A stretch of 64,000 nucleotides of DNA. It comes from Heliocidaris tuberculata. Lineage: Eukaryota; Echinodermata; Echinoidea; Camarodonta; Echinometridae. Position 1 is the stretch's first letter, and each line of letters opens with the position of its first letter. Under the pieces are notes generated by a model, which was not told where the DNA came from, made no database searches, and worked only from the letters and a program-made list of their open reading frames with translations. The DNA is taken from positions 26,688,974-26,752,973 of the forward strand of contig CM046832.1 of NCBI GenBank assembly GCA_025618425.1, in the 5' to 3' direction. This document shows, one piece after another, positions 1 to 51,555 of this stretch. Position numbers and translations under genes: made by a program.

Positions 1-272
1 TGTGGTGTTCACTGATATTGAAAGGAATATATTCCCTGGTATATTTCAGGATACCAATGATAATTTATGACTTTCATTCACAACCATGATTGATATTTCC
101 AAAGCTGTTTGGAATTATATTATATCATATTATATCATACCAGTAATGTGATTCGTGCTATACAAACATGGAATATTTTAATTGTTGTTATTATTGTTAT
201 TATTGTTATTAATGTTATTATAGTTATCATTATATTTAAGACATTTCTTATATTTCAAAACTGTTTCCCCAG
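1..272 (+). other. Intron 3' end upstream of the first visible receptor exon
   Basis: AT-rich sequence with an (attgtt)-like microsatellite near 182-225 and a pyrimidine tract ending in CCCCAG at 272. No coding signal is seen; the receptor's earlier exons, including its start, lie outside the window. Confidence 0.6.
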
Positions 273-39082
<38,810 letters not shown>

Positions 39083-39661
39083 AGGGAAATCCAACCTTAA
39101 TAGCAAGTTGCTTTGAAAGAAAGAGGAAAAATCAGAGAAGCAGATATTGGTGAAAGTTAGAACGAAATCGGACAAGCTATAAAAAAGTGATGAATTTTTC
39201 AAAGTTGTAATCACTATACATATGGGAAATTCAAATTGGCCAAATAGGTAATGTCACTGTGATGTAGCTGCGGACAACTCCCCCATTCGCTCCAACACAC
39301 AAAATGACTAAAATGTCACTTTTTTCAAAATGTATCACTCAGTAGGATCTTTTTCTTTCATGAGGACTTATAACAATATGCTATCTCCAATATATTTCTG
39401 CCCTGAGGGTAAAACGCCTCGAAGAAAACCACAAATTAATGATATTTTTGTGTACGACAAATGGGAGAGTTGTCCACAAAACTGTCACAATCGACTCACC
39501 TAATTGCCAATTTGAGATTCGCATAGATGTAGTGATCTCATTTTTCAAACATCCATAACTTTCTTAGTCCTTGTCCGATTTCTTTCAAACTTTTACCGTC
39601 ATGTTTTTATTATTTTTCTGCTTTCACACAAATCATTCTATTAGCAAAGTTGGATTGCCCT
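39083..39661 (+). mobile_element. TTAA-flanked foldback MITE, copy 3 (579 bp), inserted at the receptor stop codon
   Basis: TTAA at 39079-39082 (its last three bases are the TAA stop) and at 39662-39665. Starts AGGGAAATCCAACCTTAATA and ends GTTGGATTGCCCT. Very similar to copy 1 through its length. It forms the start of the 3' UTR. Confidence 0.9.
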
Positions 39662-39665
39662 TTAA

Positions 39666-40480
39666 TGAACAGGGTGTCAGGTAGAACTCACTTCTTGTGA
39701 AGCTACTGATAGACCAAACAATATGAACAAGGAATTAAGGTCCCTTCCACGAATCACAGTATTCAGGGTACTCTGATGATTTCCTAGTCTTTCCTGGAAT
39801 CCACTTCTTAATGATCAGGGTGACAGTGAGAACAAACCTCTTGTGTGGGTGAAAGCAGTCAATAGATTGGACAGTTTGGAAAAAAAATTTAGGGTGCTCC
39901 TACGGATCGCAGCATTCAGGGTCCTCTGATGATTTTCCAATCCCACTGGAATCTACATGTTAACTCGTTGACTCCTGAATTCTCTCATTCTTGTTGGCTT
40001 AATACAGGAACCACCCTGTTTCCATAGGCAATGGGTGACTTATCAATGTAGTAGGGATAACAATTCTCTTGTTGAGACGAGATCAGTTAATAGACCAGAC
40101 AGTAAGTTCCTCTCAAGGTATACAATATTCAAGGTCCTGTAATGATTTTCAAGCCTCTGTGGAATCTTATGTGTTAATGAACAAAGTATCAGGTAGAAGA
40201 AACCTCTTGTGTACATGTAGGTGAGAGCAGTCATTAACCAGACATGGACAAGCAAGTATCCTCTTATGTACTGTAGGTTTCAAGGTTCGGTAATGATTCG
40301 CCAGTGTCACTAGAGTCCACGTTTCTGAACAGTGTGTCTGGGAAAACAACCTCTTGTGTAGGTGATATGAGAGCAGTAGACAATGTGGACAAGGGAGGGA
40401 GGGATCTCCTATGGATCACAGTATTTAAGGTCCTACAATGATTTTCTTGTCTTTGAAATCCATGTGTTAATGAACATGGT
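39666..40480 (+). repeat. Five degenerate tandem copies of the receptor's last coding segment
   Basis: The exon segment around GTATTCAGGGTCCTCTGATG (39031) recurs at 39759, 39912, 40125, 40276 and 40420. Spacings are 153, 213, 151 and 144 bp; the exon-to-first-copy distance is 145 bp once the MITE and one TTAA are removed. Each unit also carries GAACAGGGTGTCAGG-, ACCTCTTGTGTAGGTG- and CAGTCAATAGA-like parts. Copy 2 still reads SYGSQHSGSSDD and ends LESTC-stop, as in the exon. Confidence 0.85.
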
Positions 40481-43400
40481 TTACCGGTATTTTAGGGATA
40501 GCCATTTTAATTGTTATAAAAAAAAACCCAAAACATATGGCAAGTCATTGGGTAACGGTTGTACCTAGGTGGCTGCATACACAAAGACATCTGTGCAAAC
40601 ATCAATGAAAAGTTGCAATTTTGTATGAAAAGTTTATATGAACTTTGGTATGAAAATTAAAATCATTTCACTAAAAGTAAAGATAAAATGATCATAATAC
40701 CACCCCAGGGTGTCAGGAAGAAGTAATCTTATGACATTGGTATTTGGAACATCTGTATTCCCCTTCAAGAATTGAGGTCTCTTAGAATTCAAGCTGCTTG
40801 TATAACAGGGTGTTGGGAGGTGAGGTCATTTCATAAAATTTGTATTATTTTGTATTCTTCTTTGAGACAGGAGCTACTTTAAAAGTTAAGCTGTTTGTTC
40901 AAACACCTGATGAGAAGTTATATATTGTATTGTGGCTTCCCATCCAGGATTTCAGGGGCAGAATATGTGTACATATAAAGAAATATGTGATTGGATATAT
41001 CAAATTCATTTTGTAATGGAGTAATTTGTCTTTCTCTTTCTGTATAATGATGCAGCTGATCGATGTAATTTCAGTTGTATAACAATATCTTTTTGTTTCT
41101 AAAGTTTATCAATTTGAAATGTCAATCAGTTTCATGGAAATGCAGGTGTTGTTCCTTTGGGATGTACAGTATATTGCAGCTTTGTATGATCAGTTCAGTA
41201 GTATTTTGCATTGGAAAGAGAAAGGTAGAGGTATCCAATCTCTATCTTATGTGTTAAAGCCATCGATATATGTACTGGTGTTTAGTCATGTATATTGCCA
41301 TAGCAATTACAAATATGCATTTCTTCTTGTTATGTAGTGAAGAGTATATAAAGAAAGAATGCAGAGTTTGCCTTGAAGTCTCAAGAAAAAAACAAACATA
41401 GTATGCAAGTATTGTATTGAATTCTACTTGTTCTTTATCAAGTTGTCTTCTTGTCCATTGTACTAAAAACATTGGGACTAGTCTGCAAGTAATTCCTTTG
41501 AACCTCTTAATTTTGTGGCTTAAAATGTTATTGATCTGGTCCAGTCAAACCACATGTGGGAAATGTTCTCTTACTGGCATGAGTTTGATTGATATTAAGG
41601 TATAAATAATTTATTAAATTATTCATCATAAGACCAATTTGTTTCTAAATGTTTTGGAGAGTGCAATGTCATATGTGGTGTTGTTACACGATAAGTGTCA
41701 GTTTTGAGGGTATTAAAAAAAAAAAATGCATTTGCCATTGCTCAATACTTTATGCTGTGATGAATTATGAGAGAAGATATATGAACTACTATCATTTTAC
41801 TTTGGAAATGATCCACACAAAAAAAAAATGCAGGAAAATAGATCATGATCATTATAATGTTGTATTTTTTTTTTTAGAGAGAGAGAAGGTAGAGGGGTGG
41901 GGCCTTTGACAAGATTCAGATATTGGTTAATAGTACACTATACAATTGAGTTGTCTTTGTTATTTTAATGGCATCAGTTGCCTTTGATGTAGTCATTTCT
42001 TGTACCCAGGTCAAACTACAATGATTTGATAGTAGAAGTACCAAATTTGTTTAAAAACTGTTTCAAAGCATGTCATTATTGAAACAAGGAATACATTACA
42101 CAACACAAACATAAAGTTGTGTACTTTTTGGAAATCTATAAAATATGCATTCGTTGCGTAATTCATTTATCTTGTATATATTTTTGCTGAAAAATTCTTT
42201 ATGAAAAATCAGTTGCAAAAATGTCACATTTTTATATGAGTGTTCTTTGGTATTGCTCTGTCGATTTTTGAAAAAAATATTGAACATTTTTGTATAATAG
42301 AAAACTGCTCTTGTCATTACTTCCAGAATGATTTTGATTGCATACCTCGGTCATTGATTTTTCTTTAAAATCATCTACTCGTCTTTCATGATTGTTGCAA
42401 AGTGATCAAATCAGTACTGTCTTCTTCATCTTGCTGTCTTTAAATCATTCTTTCAGTATAATTATCCAAATAGAGTTTATGATATATGGAGCAATGTCTT
42501 TCCCTTTGTAAAGCTATATAGATGGCTATGTAAATGGAATAATTGAATATGGGATCATTAGGTAAAAATGTGAAATAATTGAATATATGATGATTAGATG
42601 TACATATCTATTTTTTGTATCAATACAGATTATTGAGAATTTTATCATGTTATTGTCTATCTCTTTAAGAAATATAAAGTACTGATATAATGCTCTATTG
42701 TGTGATGTCAGGGAAGTCACAGAAGTCACAGAAATAAACTCAAAGGTTTTTATTGTTTCTTTTTTCATTATGCGCCTTTGAAAACATAACCACTCCCTCT
42801 ATTAGACAGAAATAGAATAAGGAACATATTCATGTCAAAAATATAATTTTCCTTGATTTTTGTTCTCTTCCACAATTAAGCAGGGCTATCTGTATCAATT
42901 CATCGGCCCTTCTGAAACATTTGATGTAGTCGGAAATGTATGCAACAAAACACCCTGGATTTGCATTTTTTGCTACAGAGTAGTTTTTCACCATATTCAT
43001 CCTGGCAAATAACATTGTGGTCTGCTTGTAACTCTTTGTAATGCTGGTCATTGCTTGTTGTTATTCATTTTACTTGTATTTGATATAAAAGATACACTTG
43101 CTGGGATTCAAGGTTTCACTAGTAAATTACTGACTGTGCAGTGTTCCTACATTAATGAAATGATTAACATTCTGCAAAACTCACAGGATCTACACGGGAC
43201 TGAATTCCTGTCTCGTTAAAAATCGCTTTTATGTACCTTGTTGTATAAAATACAAAAAGTATGTTTCATTTTTATTTTAATTTTCATTTATTCGCAGAGT
43301 TCACAACCAGCCAGTGGCTGTCTTTTCATGAAGATAAGTGCAAAGGGAAAAATAGTTGTATCTTTCCAGGCAAACTTTTCATCAGCTAGATGCTTTTGAA

Positions 43401-44160
43401 TACTAAACATTATACAATGTATGCTAAGCATTGGCATTGACACTATCATCCAAAAAATAACAGAATCTCAATCTTTTGATCTGTGCTTGATAATGCAGAA
43501 ATTAATTGAATTGTTAGTTCATACCTCAATCCAAATTAATTATGCATCATTTTAATGAAAAATATGAATTATTTTAATGCACATTCCTGTAGCCCCTCTT
43601 GTTATGGAGAATGCACATTCATAGTGGTCTTAATTTCTGTGTACTAAAATGTGTTGTAATGTTCTACTCCTGTATGTTGGTTATTGTTTTTTTTAAATCA
43701 TGTTTTTTTTATAGTCAACAAAATATATCACCTTCCTAATATAATATTTTACTTATGGACCAAAATGTGACTGAGGAGAAATGGCAGTTATAATAGTACT
43801 ACTTTTATAATAATGTTAGTTTTTGTAATTTATATTAGACAGTACATGGACTCTGACATTTTGAATTTGGTGTGAACGTAGTTTCCTAGTTTATTGATTT
43901 ATTCCAGGATGTAAAGAAAGTGCATCACTGAATTCTAAACGTATGTTTGAATTGATGGTATGAATTACTGTAAAGCATAGTTATCACAAAAACTTGAAGG
44001 GTGATGTCAAAGATAATTGATGACTTTGTCACCGCCAGTATAACCTTGCTTCCCATCTCCTGTTTGGCTGGATTTTCAACATGCATTTTTGTGAAACTTT
44101 GCATCATTTCTTTAATTGGGATGTAAACTGCACGATATTAATCTACATAAATTGTATGTT
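40481..44160. other. 3' UTR or intergenic DNA after the receptor
   Basis: AT-rich with no convincing coding exon. A weak seventh relative of the tail repeat may start near 40706 (CAGGGTGTCAGGAAG). AATAAA at 42734-42739 followed by a T-rich stretch is one candidate poly(A) signal; the true 3' end cannot be fixed from sequence alone. Confidence 0.4.
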
Positions 44161-44164
44161 TTAT

Positions 44165-44345
44165 TCTTGTCCTTCTTCTTGTCCTTCTTCTTGTCCTTCT
44201 TCTTCTCCTTCTTCTTCTTCCCCTTCTTCCCCTTCTTCTTCCTCTTCCTCTTCCTCTTCCTCTTCCTCTTCTTCTTCCTTTTCCTCTTCTTTGTCTTCTT
44301 CCTTTTCCTCTTCTTTGTCTTCTTCCGTTTCTTCTCCTTTTTTTT
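44165..44345. repeat. CT-rich low-complexity tract
   Basis: TTCTTG/TTCTTCC/TCTTCC units; produces spurious Ser/Phe-rich frames. Confidence 0.93.
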
Positions 44346-44375
44346 TTACATTACAATTCTTTCACTTATAAATAT

Positions 44376-44486
44376 CACGGGTGTAGACACGCATAATTAT
44401 CCATTGTTAGTGTGGGGGAGGGATGATCTATTCATCATCCCCCCCCCCAACTAACAATAAAAATTGTGTTCGTATCTACGCCACTG
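44376..44486. mobile_element. hAT-type MITE with exact 8-bp target duplication (111 bp)
   Basis: ATAAATAT at 44368-44375 and 44487-44494 flank an element starting CACGGGTGTAGACACG and ending CGTATCTACGCCACTG. CAGTGGCGTAGATA-type ends (left copy mutated) plus an 8-bp duplication fit hAT. Internal GTTAGTGTGGGGG/CCCCCAACTAAC also pairs. Confidence 0.85.
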
Positions 44487-44494
44487 ATAAATAT

Positions 44495-46215
44495 GATCAT
44501 AAATGGTACAAAATAATCATATCCCAAAGCTCTGAATGTTTTCAATCATTTCTCAGGAAGCAAGGAATAGTCTTTCATAGTTATTTAATAGGAATGTAGA
44601 TATTTGTGCCAAATGCTATACTTTTTGAAAGGATATACAAAATTATTATACAAGGATTGTTGTCTAGTACAGATAAAAGAAAAATGTTAGAATTATTTTT
44701 GTATGTATTACAATTGGGTTACATCAAACAATGTTGTAAGATATTATTTAGTGTTTTATCTGATGTCCATGTATGTGGGAAAAGCATATTCTTTTAGAGT
44801 GAATACATTGCTTGCATTTGGGATGAATGTTGGTATGATCTGTATTTATATGTAATTACTTTTGAAGATGATTACTCATGAAAAAAAAATTAAGTATGAA
44901 TATATTTTTCTCTAATACTAATGACATTGCATGCATACAAGTGTACATCACACCAAGGAGTTATCACAGAACTCCTTGATCACACAAGCTGCAGACATAT
45001 TGCACTAGTCGGTTTATGAGTGCATTACTTTCAAACTGGCAGGTGCGATATACCCTTGTGTCACACAAACTAGAAGTCTTTCAATTAATAACTATAAAGT
45101 CTGCTGTTTTTCTGTAATATGTCAAAATCATATATACATTACATTTCATATATTTTACTTTAAATTTTCACACAAATTACAGTGAAAAGGAAACCAGTTT
45201 TGTATTTATGGAACAAATTTAATAAGGCATGTCTTGCTGTGTAGGGTATATGCAAATTAGTATGCAAACGTGAAATAAGTAGATGCATATTATAAATGTG
45301 AACAGACCAAAGGAAAATAGAAACCATTGTCCTCATAAACTCCTCTAGAACAAAACTCCTGAGGCTGTGATACTTAGTATACCAACACCTCTGTCGAGTT
45401 ATTGTCAGTCAAGATCCTATAGGTGTTTTTTTTTAACAATATATCTAAGTATGCAGCAGTTGAGTGTTAGTAAAGAGAGAAAATCTATTTGTGTAGTATC
45501 CAAACCCTTCCATACAGAATTGTTTAATACTTTGTGATGTTATTTACAGTAGTTAATGTGCGTCTGTTAGGTTAAACTGAACTGAAAGTATAGGTAAATG
45601 GTGCATTCCTTTCTCCTGACTAAGTTCAAATATTCATGTATACATGTATTTGCACTTGTAAAAAAATATATGTTTGGTTTCACAAAGAAAATAAAATATA
45701 TACTCATAATGAAGCACTGATACTATCAAAGTATGTGGAATTATTATTTTTTTTTTTTATGTTGGCAATACTGTCAAGATTTATTAAATAAAGCAGCTTT
45801 GTCTTCTAGCTAATATTGTCTTTTATATTTCACTTGATTTTAGCTGTTTGTCTCGTAATTGCAGAGTAGTGAACATTTGAGAATGGTATTGAAGAAACCG
45901 AGAGAGTGGGAGAGAGAAAGAGAGGGAGAGAATAGATGCAAAAAATAGAGGGAGACAGGAAGGAAAGGTGTTTCTTACATGAAAAATTGTGAGAGCCACC
46001 TTACCACCTTAAATTCTTGAATGTACATGTAATTGAAAATTAGATATTGAATCCCAAATCAGGCAATAATTAATGAATACATCATAATTGAGGGGTTGAG
46101 TGTATAGCAGGGAAAAAAGGAGAAGCCAAAAGTGCCAATAAACGTTGACCGTTGACAGACAGGGCGCTGTATAATGATGTCCTGATTAAAATGATCATAA
46201 TACTGCCCTCTGATA
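44495..46215. other. Intergenic DNA with no recognised gene
   Basis: AT-rich. AATAAA at 45787-45792 is another candidate poly(A) signal. A GAGA-rich patch lies at 45898-45960. Nothing codes convincingly. Confidence 0.4.
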
Positions 46216-46219
46216 TAGT

Positions 46220-46470
46220 TCAGTTCAGTTCAACTTTATTTATCAACCATATTATCATTGTTACTAGCTATTATATAAAAACAGACAGTATTGCATAGAA
46301 CCTTATTTGAAAGGATACCTTAAAAAAAACGCAAGACTTGTACAATAGAAAGCACAGAACAAAAGATATAAATATATTCAAAAGACAAAATAAGCAACAA
46401 ACACAATACACTTATACGCACCCTATCCAGAGACCCCCCCCCCCCCCCCATAAATCATGATGAAGAACAA
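46220..46470 (-). mobile_element. Probable LINE-type 3' tail, antisense
   Basis: CAGTTCAGTTCAACTTTATTT at its left edge is, on the minus strand, AATAAAGTTGAACTGAACTG, the same style of pentamer tail as other LINE ends here. Followed by a poly-C run at 46435-46450. Confidence 0.4.
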
Positions 46471-47101
46471 AGTTTTGTATAATTACTGATCAGTGTGCAA
46501 TTGGTACATGTAGATACAAAAATCCTGTTTTAGTTTCCATTTTGAAAACATTAAATGAGGTATATTCTTAATCTTGGTCCAGTATAGTACCACTCGCTGA
46601 CACCCCCCCCCCCCCCCTCCCCACCATCACCACCACACCACCACTGTAGCGCCCTACCCCCCATCTAACTGAGCCTAGCCGAGCACCCACCTCAAACTCG
46701 ACTCCAATATTCGGATCAAGGAATGCGACCTTTGACCAATTAATGGAACGTGAACAAAATAGCGTTCGTAGTGACGAAGGATTTCATAGCGTTGGTTTCA
46801 TGGTGCGTAGGATCATTGTACATTGTGTATGCATTTTGCTGTACTGTCAATACCATGGTCAATACAACGCGGCGCATAAAAAAAAAACATCATATACGCG
46901 CTATGCTATCTATGTGAAGCGATCGCGAGCAGTTGATCCTGTTTATATTTTGAATTGGCTTCCATTGACTTTAGTTTCATTAACTTTAACAACCTGGATA
47001 CCAATATGAGGTAGTACAAGCAAACTTATATTGGAAGGCAGATATATAGACGTCCAAAGTCATTGATTTTTTCCGTGCAAAAACGGTGAAAGTATGAAAT
47101 A
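46471..47101 (+). promoter_or_regulatory. Region upstream of the ANKRD26-like start (promoter/5' UTR inferred)
   Basis: Contains poly-C and CCACCATCACC runs near 46605-46645. No TATA box or other defined promoter element could be identified. An upstream ATG frame at 46743-47009 has no domain content. The transcription start is unknown. Confidence 0.3.
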
Positions 47102-47325
47102 ATGAAGAAGTTCCTTAAAGGCAGCAAAAGCAAGACGACGACCCCTTCTGCGGCTCCAGCTTCACAGCCTCAGTCGGGGGTGGGACATGGACCCGAAGCT
47201 CCCGGCTATGTTGTCAAAGAGAAGGACCTATCCAAATTGCACAAAGCGGCTTGGACGGGTGATTCCATCAAGGTTAAACAATTGACAAAGAAAGGTGATG
47301 TGAATCCTCTGGACAAGGAAAATAG
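47102..47325 (+). CDS. ANKRD26-like exon 1: start codon and first ankyrin half
   Basis: Starts at ATG 47102 (MKKFLKGSKSK), a basic N-terminus like that of ANKRD26-family proteins. A Pro/Ala/Gln linker follows, then DLSKLHKAAWTGD and the end of the first ankyrin unit. Ends in phase 2, splitting an Arg codon, with donor GTAAGG. Confidence 0.85.
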
Positions 47326-50300
47326 GTAAGGATAGGTCTAGTCCAGTCTTAATATTCACACTTACAATTATTATTTCAACTTAGCCTAAGGCTTAGATCT
47401 AGGTCTAGCTAGTTTATGATGGGGGAATAAATTAATGTTAAAAGCTACGCATTTTCAGTGGCTAAACTGGGCCGGGGAGCACACCTAAGATGAACAAGAA
47501 TTTCTTTAATATTATTTCTGATATTCTAAAGAGTAAATTTGCAAAAAATCTCATCAAATTCAGAGCAAGATCAATGCCACTTTCACAAAAAATGGTGGCC
47601 ATATTATCATGCATTTCAACCTTAAAAAAAAAGGTGCCCATGTCTGCACACTCATTCAGTTTACACCCAGTTTGGGAGTGTTGTACTGTTGACATGAAAG
47701 ATAACATTTTGAGGCTGAAATGTCTGATATAAGACCTTTTTGCAATATTGTTGACTCGTTTTTTGCATGACTTGCTATGATGATGAAAAGTTTATGTTCT
47801 TTGCATGTTTTGTTTTATCAGAATTACGCAGAATTGGGCACTCTCAAACATTTAATTCAGTGGCTTATGCGAATTTCTTTTATTTTATGTTATATCCCTC
47901 ATCGTAAGATTGTTGCATTAGGAGTGTGCACAACAAGAAAATGAATAGTTTTACCAGAAAAGCCGTTTCTTGCCGTCTAGTTCGTTTTTCCTGCTGACGT
48001 CATCGAATAGTTCATTTTTTCCCATCACCAGAGGGAAAAAATGAACTATTCGATGACGTCAGTGAGAAAAAAATGAACTATCCATTTTTCCGCCCCCCCC
48101 CCCCCCATAGGCAGCTGCTCAGCCTGAGTGCGTACTACATTGTGACGACATTCATTTGCGCATATCTATTGTTTTAGGCATGCGTAATGATGTCATCATT
48201 ACGCGTTTGATATCCACGCAAATTCACCCCTTCAAACTGTTTATGTATACGTGTGCGGTCTATCATACCCTACAGTGCAGATGATCAAATACATGTAGAT
48301 GAGTAGAATTAAGCTTTTGTTCAAGATGACGGATATAAAACAAATATACAATGACTCATTCTCGGAACAAGCTAAAACTATTCGCACTCAAGAACACCAA
48401 ATAGTACTATTCTCCCTCGGGTCGATGGCCCTCGGGAGAATAGTACAATTTGGTGTTCCTTCGATGGGAATAGTTTTAGCCAGATCCTCGAGTGCCATTG
48501 TATATTTGTATATTAGATCTTCGTATTCTGAAGTTGAATCATTGAGAAAATTAGGATGAAAGAATGTCAATTAGGTCTACAATACAAATATTTTTAATTG
48601 ATATCGATGCCCATGTGAAATTTTGTTCGACAAAATGAAAGGTTCCTAAACTTATGCACACATAATGATGCAAATCTTGATTTTGAAGCTGACTGATGTG
48701 AATTTAATTTAATCCCAATTTCAAAATAATGATAATATCACAAAAATAAAGGAAAATGACCAGATCTCTGTAAAACCAGAATTTTTTGCGTGCATGAAAC
48801 TTTTGCGAATTTTGCGAGTGGTCAAGATTTGCGAAAGTTTCATGCTGCGAATTAATAAAACCACAATTGAGAACATAGAATTATTGCAATTCGCGAAAGT
48901 TTCTTGCTTCAAAATTGGCTGTCATTAACGATTTGCAAAAATTTTATTTGCGAAAGTATCTGGTTTTACAGTAATTCATGTTCTTCTTGGCAAACCTCAG
49001 TGATATTCTCTTTACTTAGTCACTTGTAAACAAAAAATTCGCACATAGATAAACACGCACTCTGTACCTCCGTACCACCGAGATTGCCTCCCATACACGA
49101 GTGTGTGATCTCCAGCTCATGTGAGAGCTTCAAATGAGTAAGATTGCCACTGAAAACAGCCTGAAAATTTCTCTTGATCAGGTTGATAGTGATCCACTTC
49201 AAGGAATTGTCTGAAAATAAGATATTTTGTCATTAGGAAGTATTTTCCCAGAATTTTGCTAATTATTCCGGTGTTTTTAACTTTTTACCTCTTCAACTTA
49301 GAGGTTGACTGCCTTCGAAATTGACACAGCCCCCAGCACATAGGGATGGTTTCCTGAGGGGCCAAGCCTGCTTGGGTCAGCAAACAAAGATTAAATGAAC
49401 TTGTTTATAATGACCCTTGCAAGATTCAAATTAGTATTAGTAATTAGCTTCCATCCAAGATTTGAACAGAATGGAAGAGTATTTTTCATATTTCTTTTAC
49501 AATTAATGTTTTTGTTGGCTCTGTCTTTAATTATGGGTCTGTTTCACTTTCACACCCAATTAGACTCCTCGGTGTTTTCTAATGATGTAGATCTATCTGA
49601 TAGATCTGCTTTTGTGAAGGTTAATAGTCAGCTAGGTACATGTTTAAGATTGAAATGCTGATGGCTAAAAGTTGGTGTTGATAGTTGTAATGGTGCATAA
49701 AAAAATGATTTTATAATGAATTTCTTTTTGGAGGACAACTCCGGGATGATGCTTGGGAGGGTTGTTTGAGAAATGTCTTGAAGATGGTGTTTATCTTTTT
49801 GTCTTTTTTGATACCCAGTTTGATGGCTGGTATAATTTTCTCATTTCTGTTTGTAGATTGAGCAGTGTTGAAGGATATGCTCCACTGTCTCTTTCTGTCC
49901 CTTTCAGTCACAGACTGGCTTTTAGCTAGGATTTCAAAATTGGGTGTCAAAATTGGGTGTCAAAATTGGGTGTCAAAATTGGAAAAAAGGGTTGTAAAAA
50001 ACAAAAGAAAAAGAAGAAGAGTAGCCAGAGGTGTCCATTAAAATAATTTTGTGAGGAAAATACAACAACTACAGTAAAAGACATCATCCACTAGAAAATG
50101 GCATCTTTTGGATACATGCCCTCCTTGCTAAAATCCTTGTCACAGATAAGGAACAAACTCCAAGTGTAGAGTACCATTTACCATGAATTGTATTCCTTTA
50201 TATTTTTCTTCACTGGTACCACTACTCACCTTCACCTAGAGAATATTGTTCCATTTGTAATTGATCAAGTGTATTCAGGGCTAGGCTGCTTTTATTAGTC

Positions 50301-51524
50301 TACTATTTCACAATCATGTTACAATACATTTGGTCTGTTTTTACTAAGTTGATATAACAGGAAATAAACTTGCCTTTGCCCTGACCCATGTTTATGACAA
50401 GGCTTACAATGTCTAGCCAATGTGGTCCATCGATGGTGTTATTTTTTTAGTGTTAATTTGATGCTAAATCTTGATAGTAACCCCAAATATGAAAGTGGTC
50501 AGTGATCATAGATTTTGCCTCTGAATATGTTTGTTTGCTGCTGCAGCAGATGATGTAAAAGTTATTATACCTAGTATAATTGTTAAACAGATGTTTTCTC
50601 TAACTTTAAATGACAACAGGACACCCCTCCACCTGGCATGCAGCAAGGGTCATATTGATGTGTTAGATGTCCTAATAGCATGTAAAGCCAAGCTGAATAT
50701 GTGTGACAATGATCAGCGCTCCCCACTCATGAAGGTACATGTACGAAAATTTGAAATTTAGAAGATGATGGGTTTTGAAATTGGACATTGTACAAATGGC
50801 ATGCAGGCCTACATGTACCTTATATACATCATGATTTTATGTAGCCGTGCAACTTTACAAGTAATTTTTGTTTGGATTGTAATAATATGCTCTGTGTGTA
50901 CATACATATACATGTACACGTATGTCATTGAAATGAATGGAGCAAAGAGATACATGTATGATGAATGCCTTGTGTTTCGTTTTAATGATTATCCTGTTAA
51001 TGTTGGTATATTATTACTATACACAAATTGAATTACATGTAAACTGTAGTTTGAATCTAATTAAGGGAAATTTTTAGAACAAATTGATGTTTCCAAAACA
51101 GAATTTTAATCTCAAGAGAAGTAGGAAACCCTTTTTGATGAGCAAACAAGTGTTTGATCTGTTGGTAAGCTAACAAATCAATTTCTTTTGATATATCTGT
51201 ACAGGCTGTCCAGGGTAACTTTGGTGTATGTGTGGAGACTCTGTTGCTTAACAAAGCAGACCCCAACCTGGTGGATAAGAATGGTAACACAGCTCTCCAT
51301 CTGGCTGCCATAGCAGGAGCACAGGATCCCACTCTTTTTCTTCTAGAAAATGGAGCTATGATCAATGCTGCCAATAAGGTTAGTCAGAAAATTGATCTTG
51401 CCCATTTTCATTTTGAGTTTTTGCTCTTAAAACGCTTTTTACGGAATTAATTTGGTCTCTGCAATTCACTTTTTGTCCCCGCCAAACGAAATTCGCGAGG
51501 GGACTATGAAACGGGCTCCGTTCG

Positions 51525-51555
<31 letters not shown>

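Noticed and set aside
40383..40568. Small frame with SYGSQYLRSYNDF considered as a separate gene
   Set aside because: It is a decayed copy of the receptor's final coding segment within the tandem array, with no acceptor identified.
46743..47009. Possible upstream coding exon of the ANKRD26-like gene
   Set aside because: The family's basic start MKKF... at 47102 is a better initiation point and the upstream frame has no similarity to the family.
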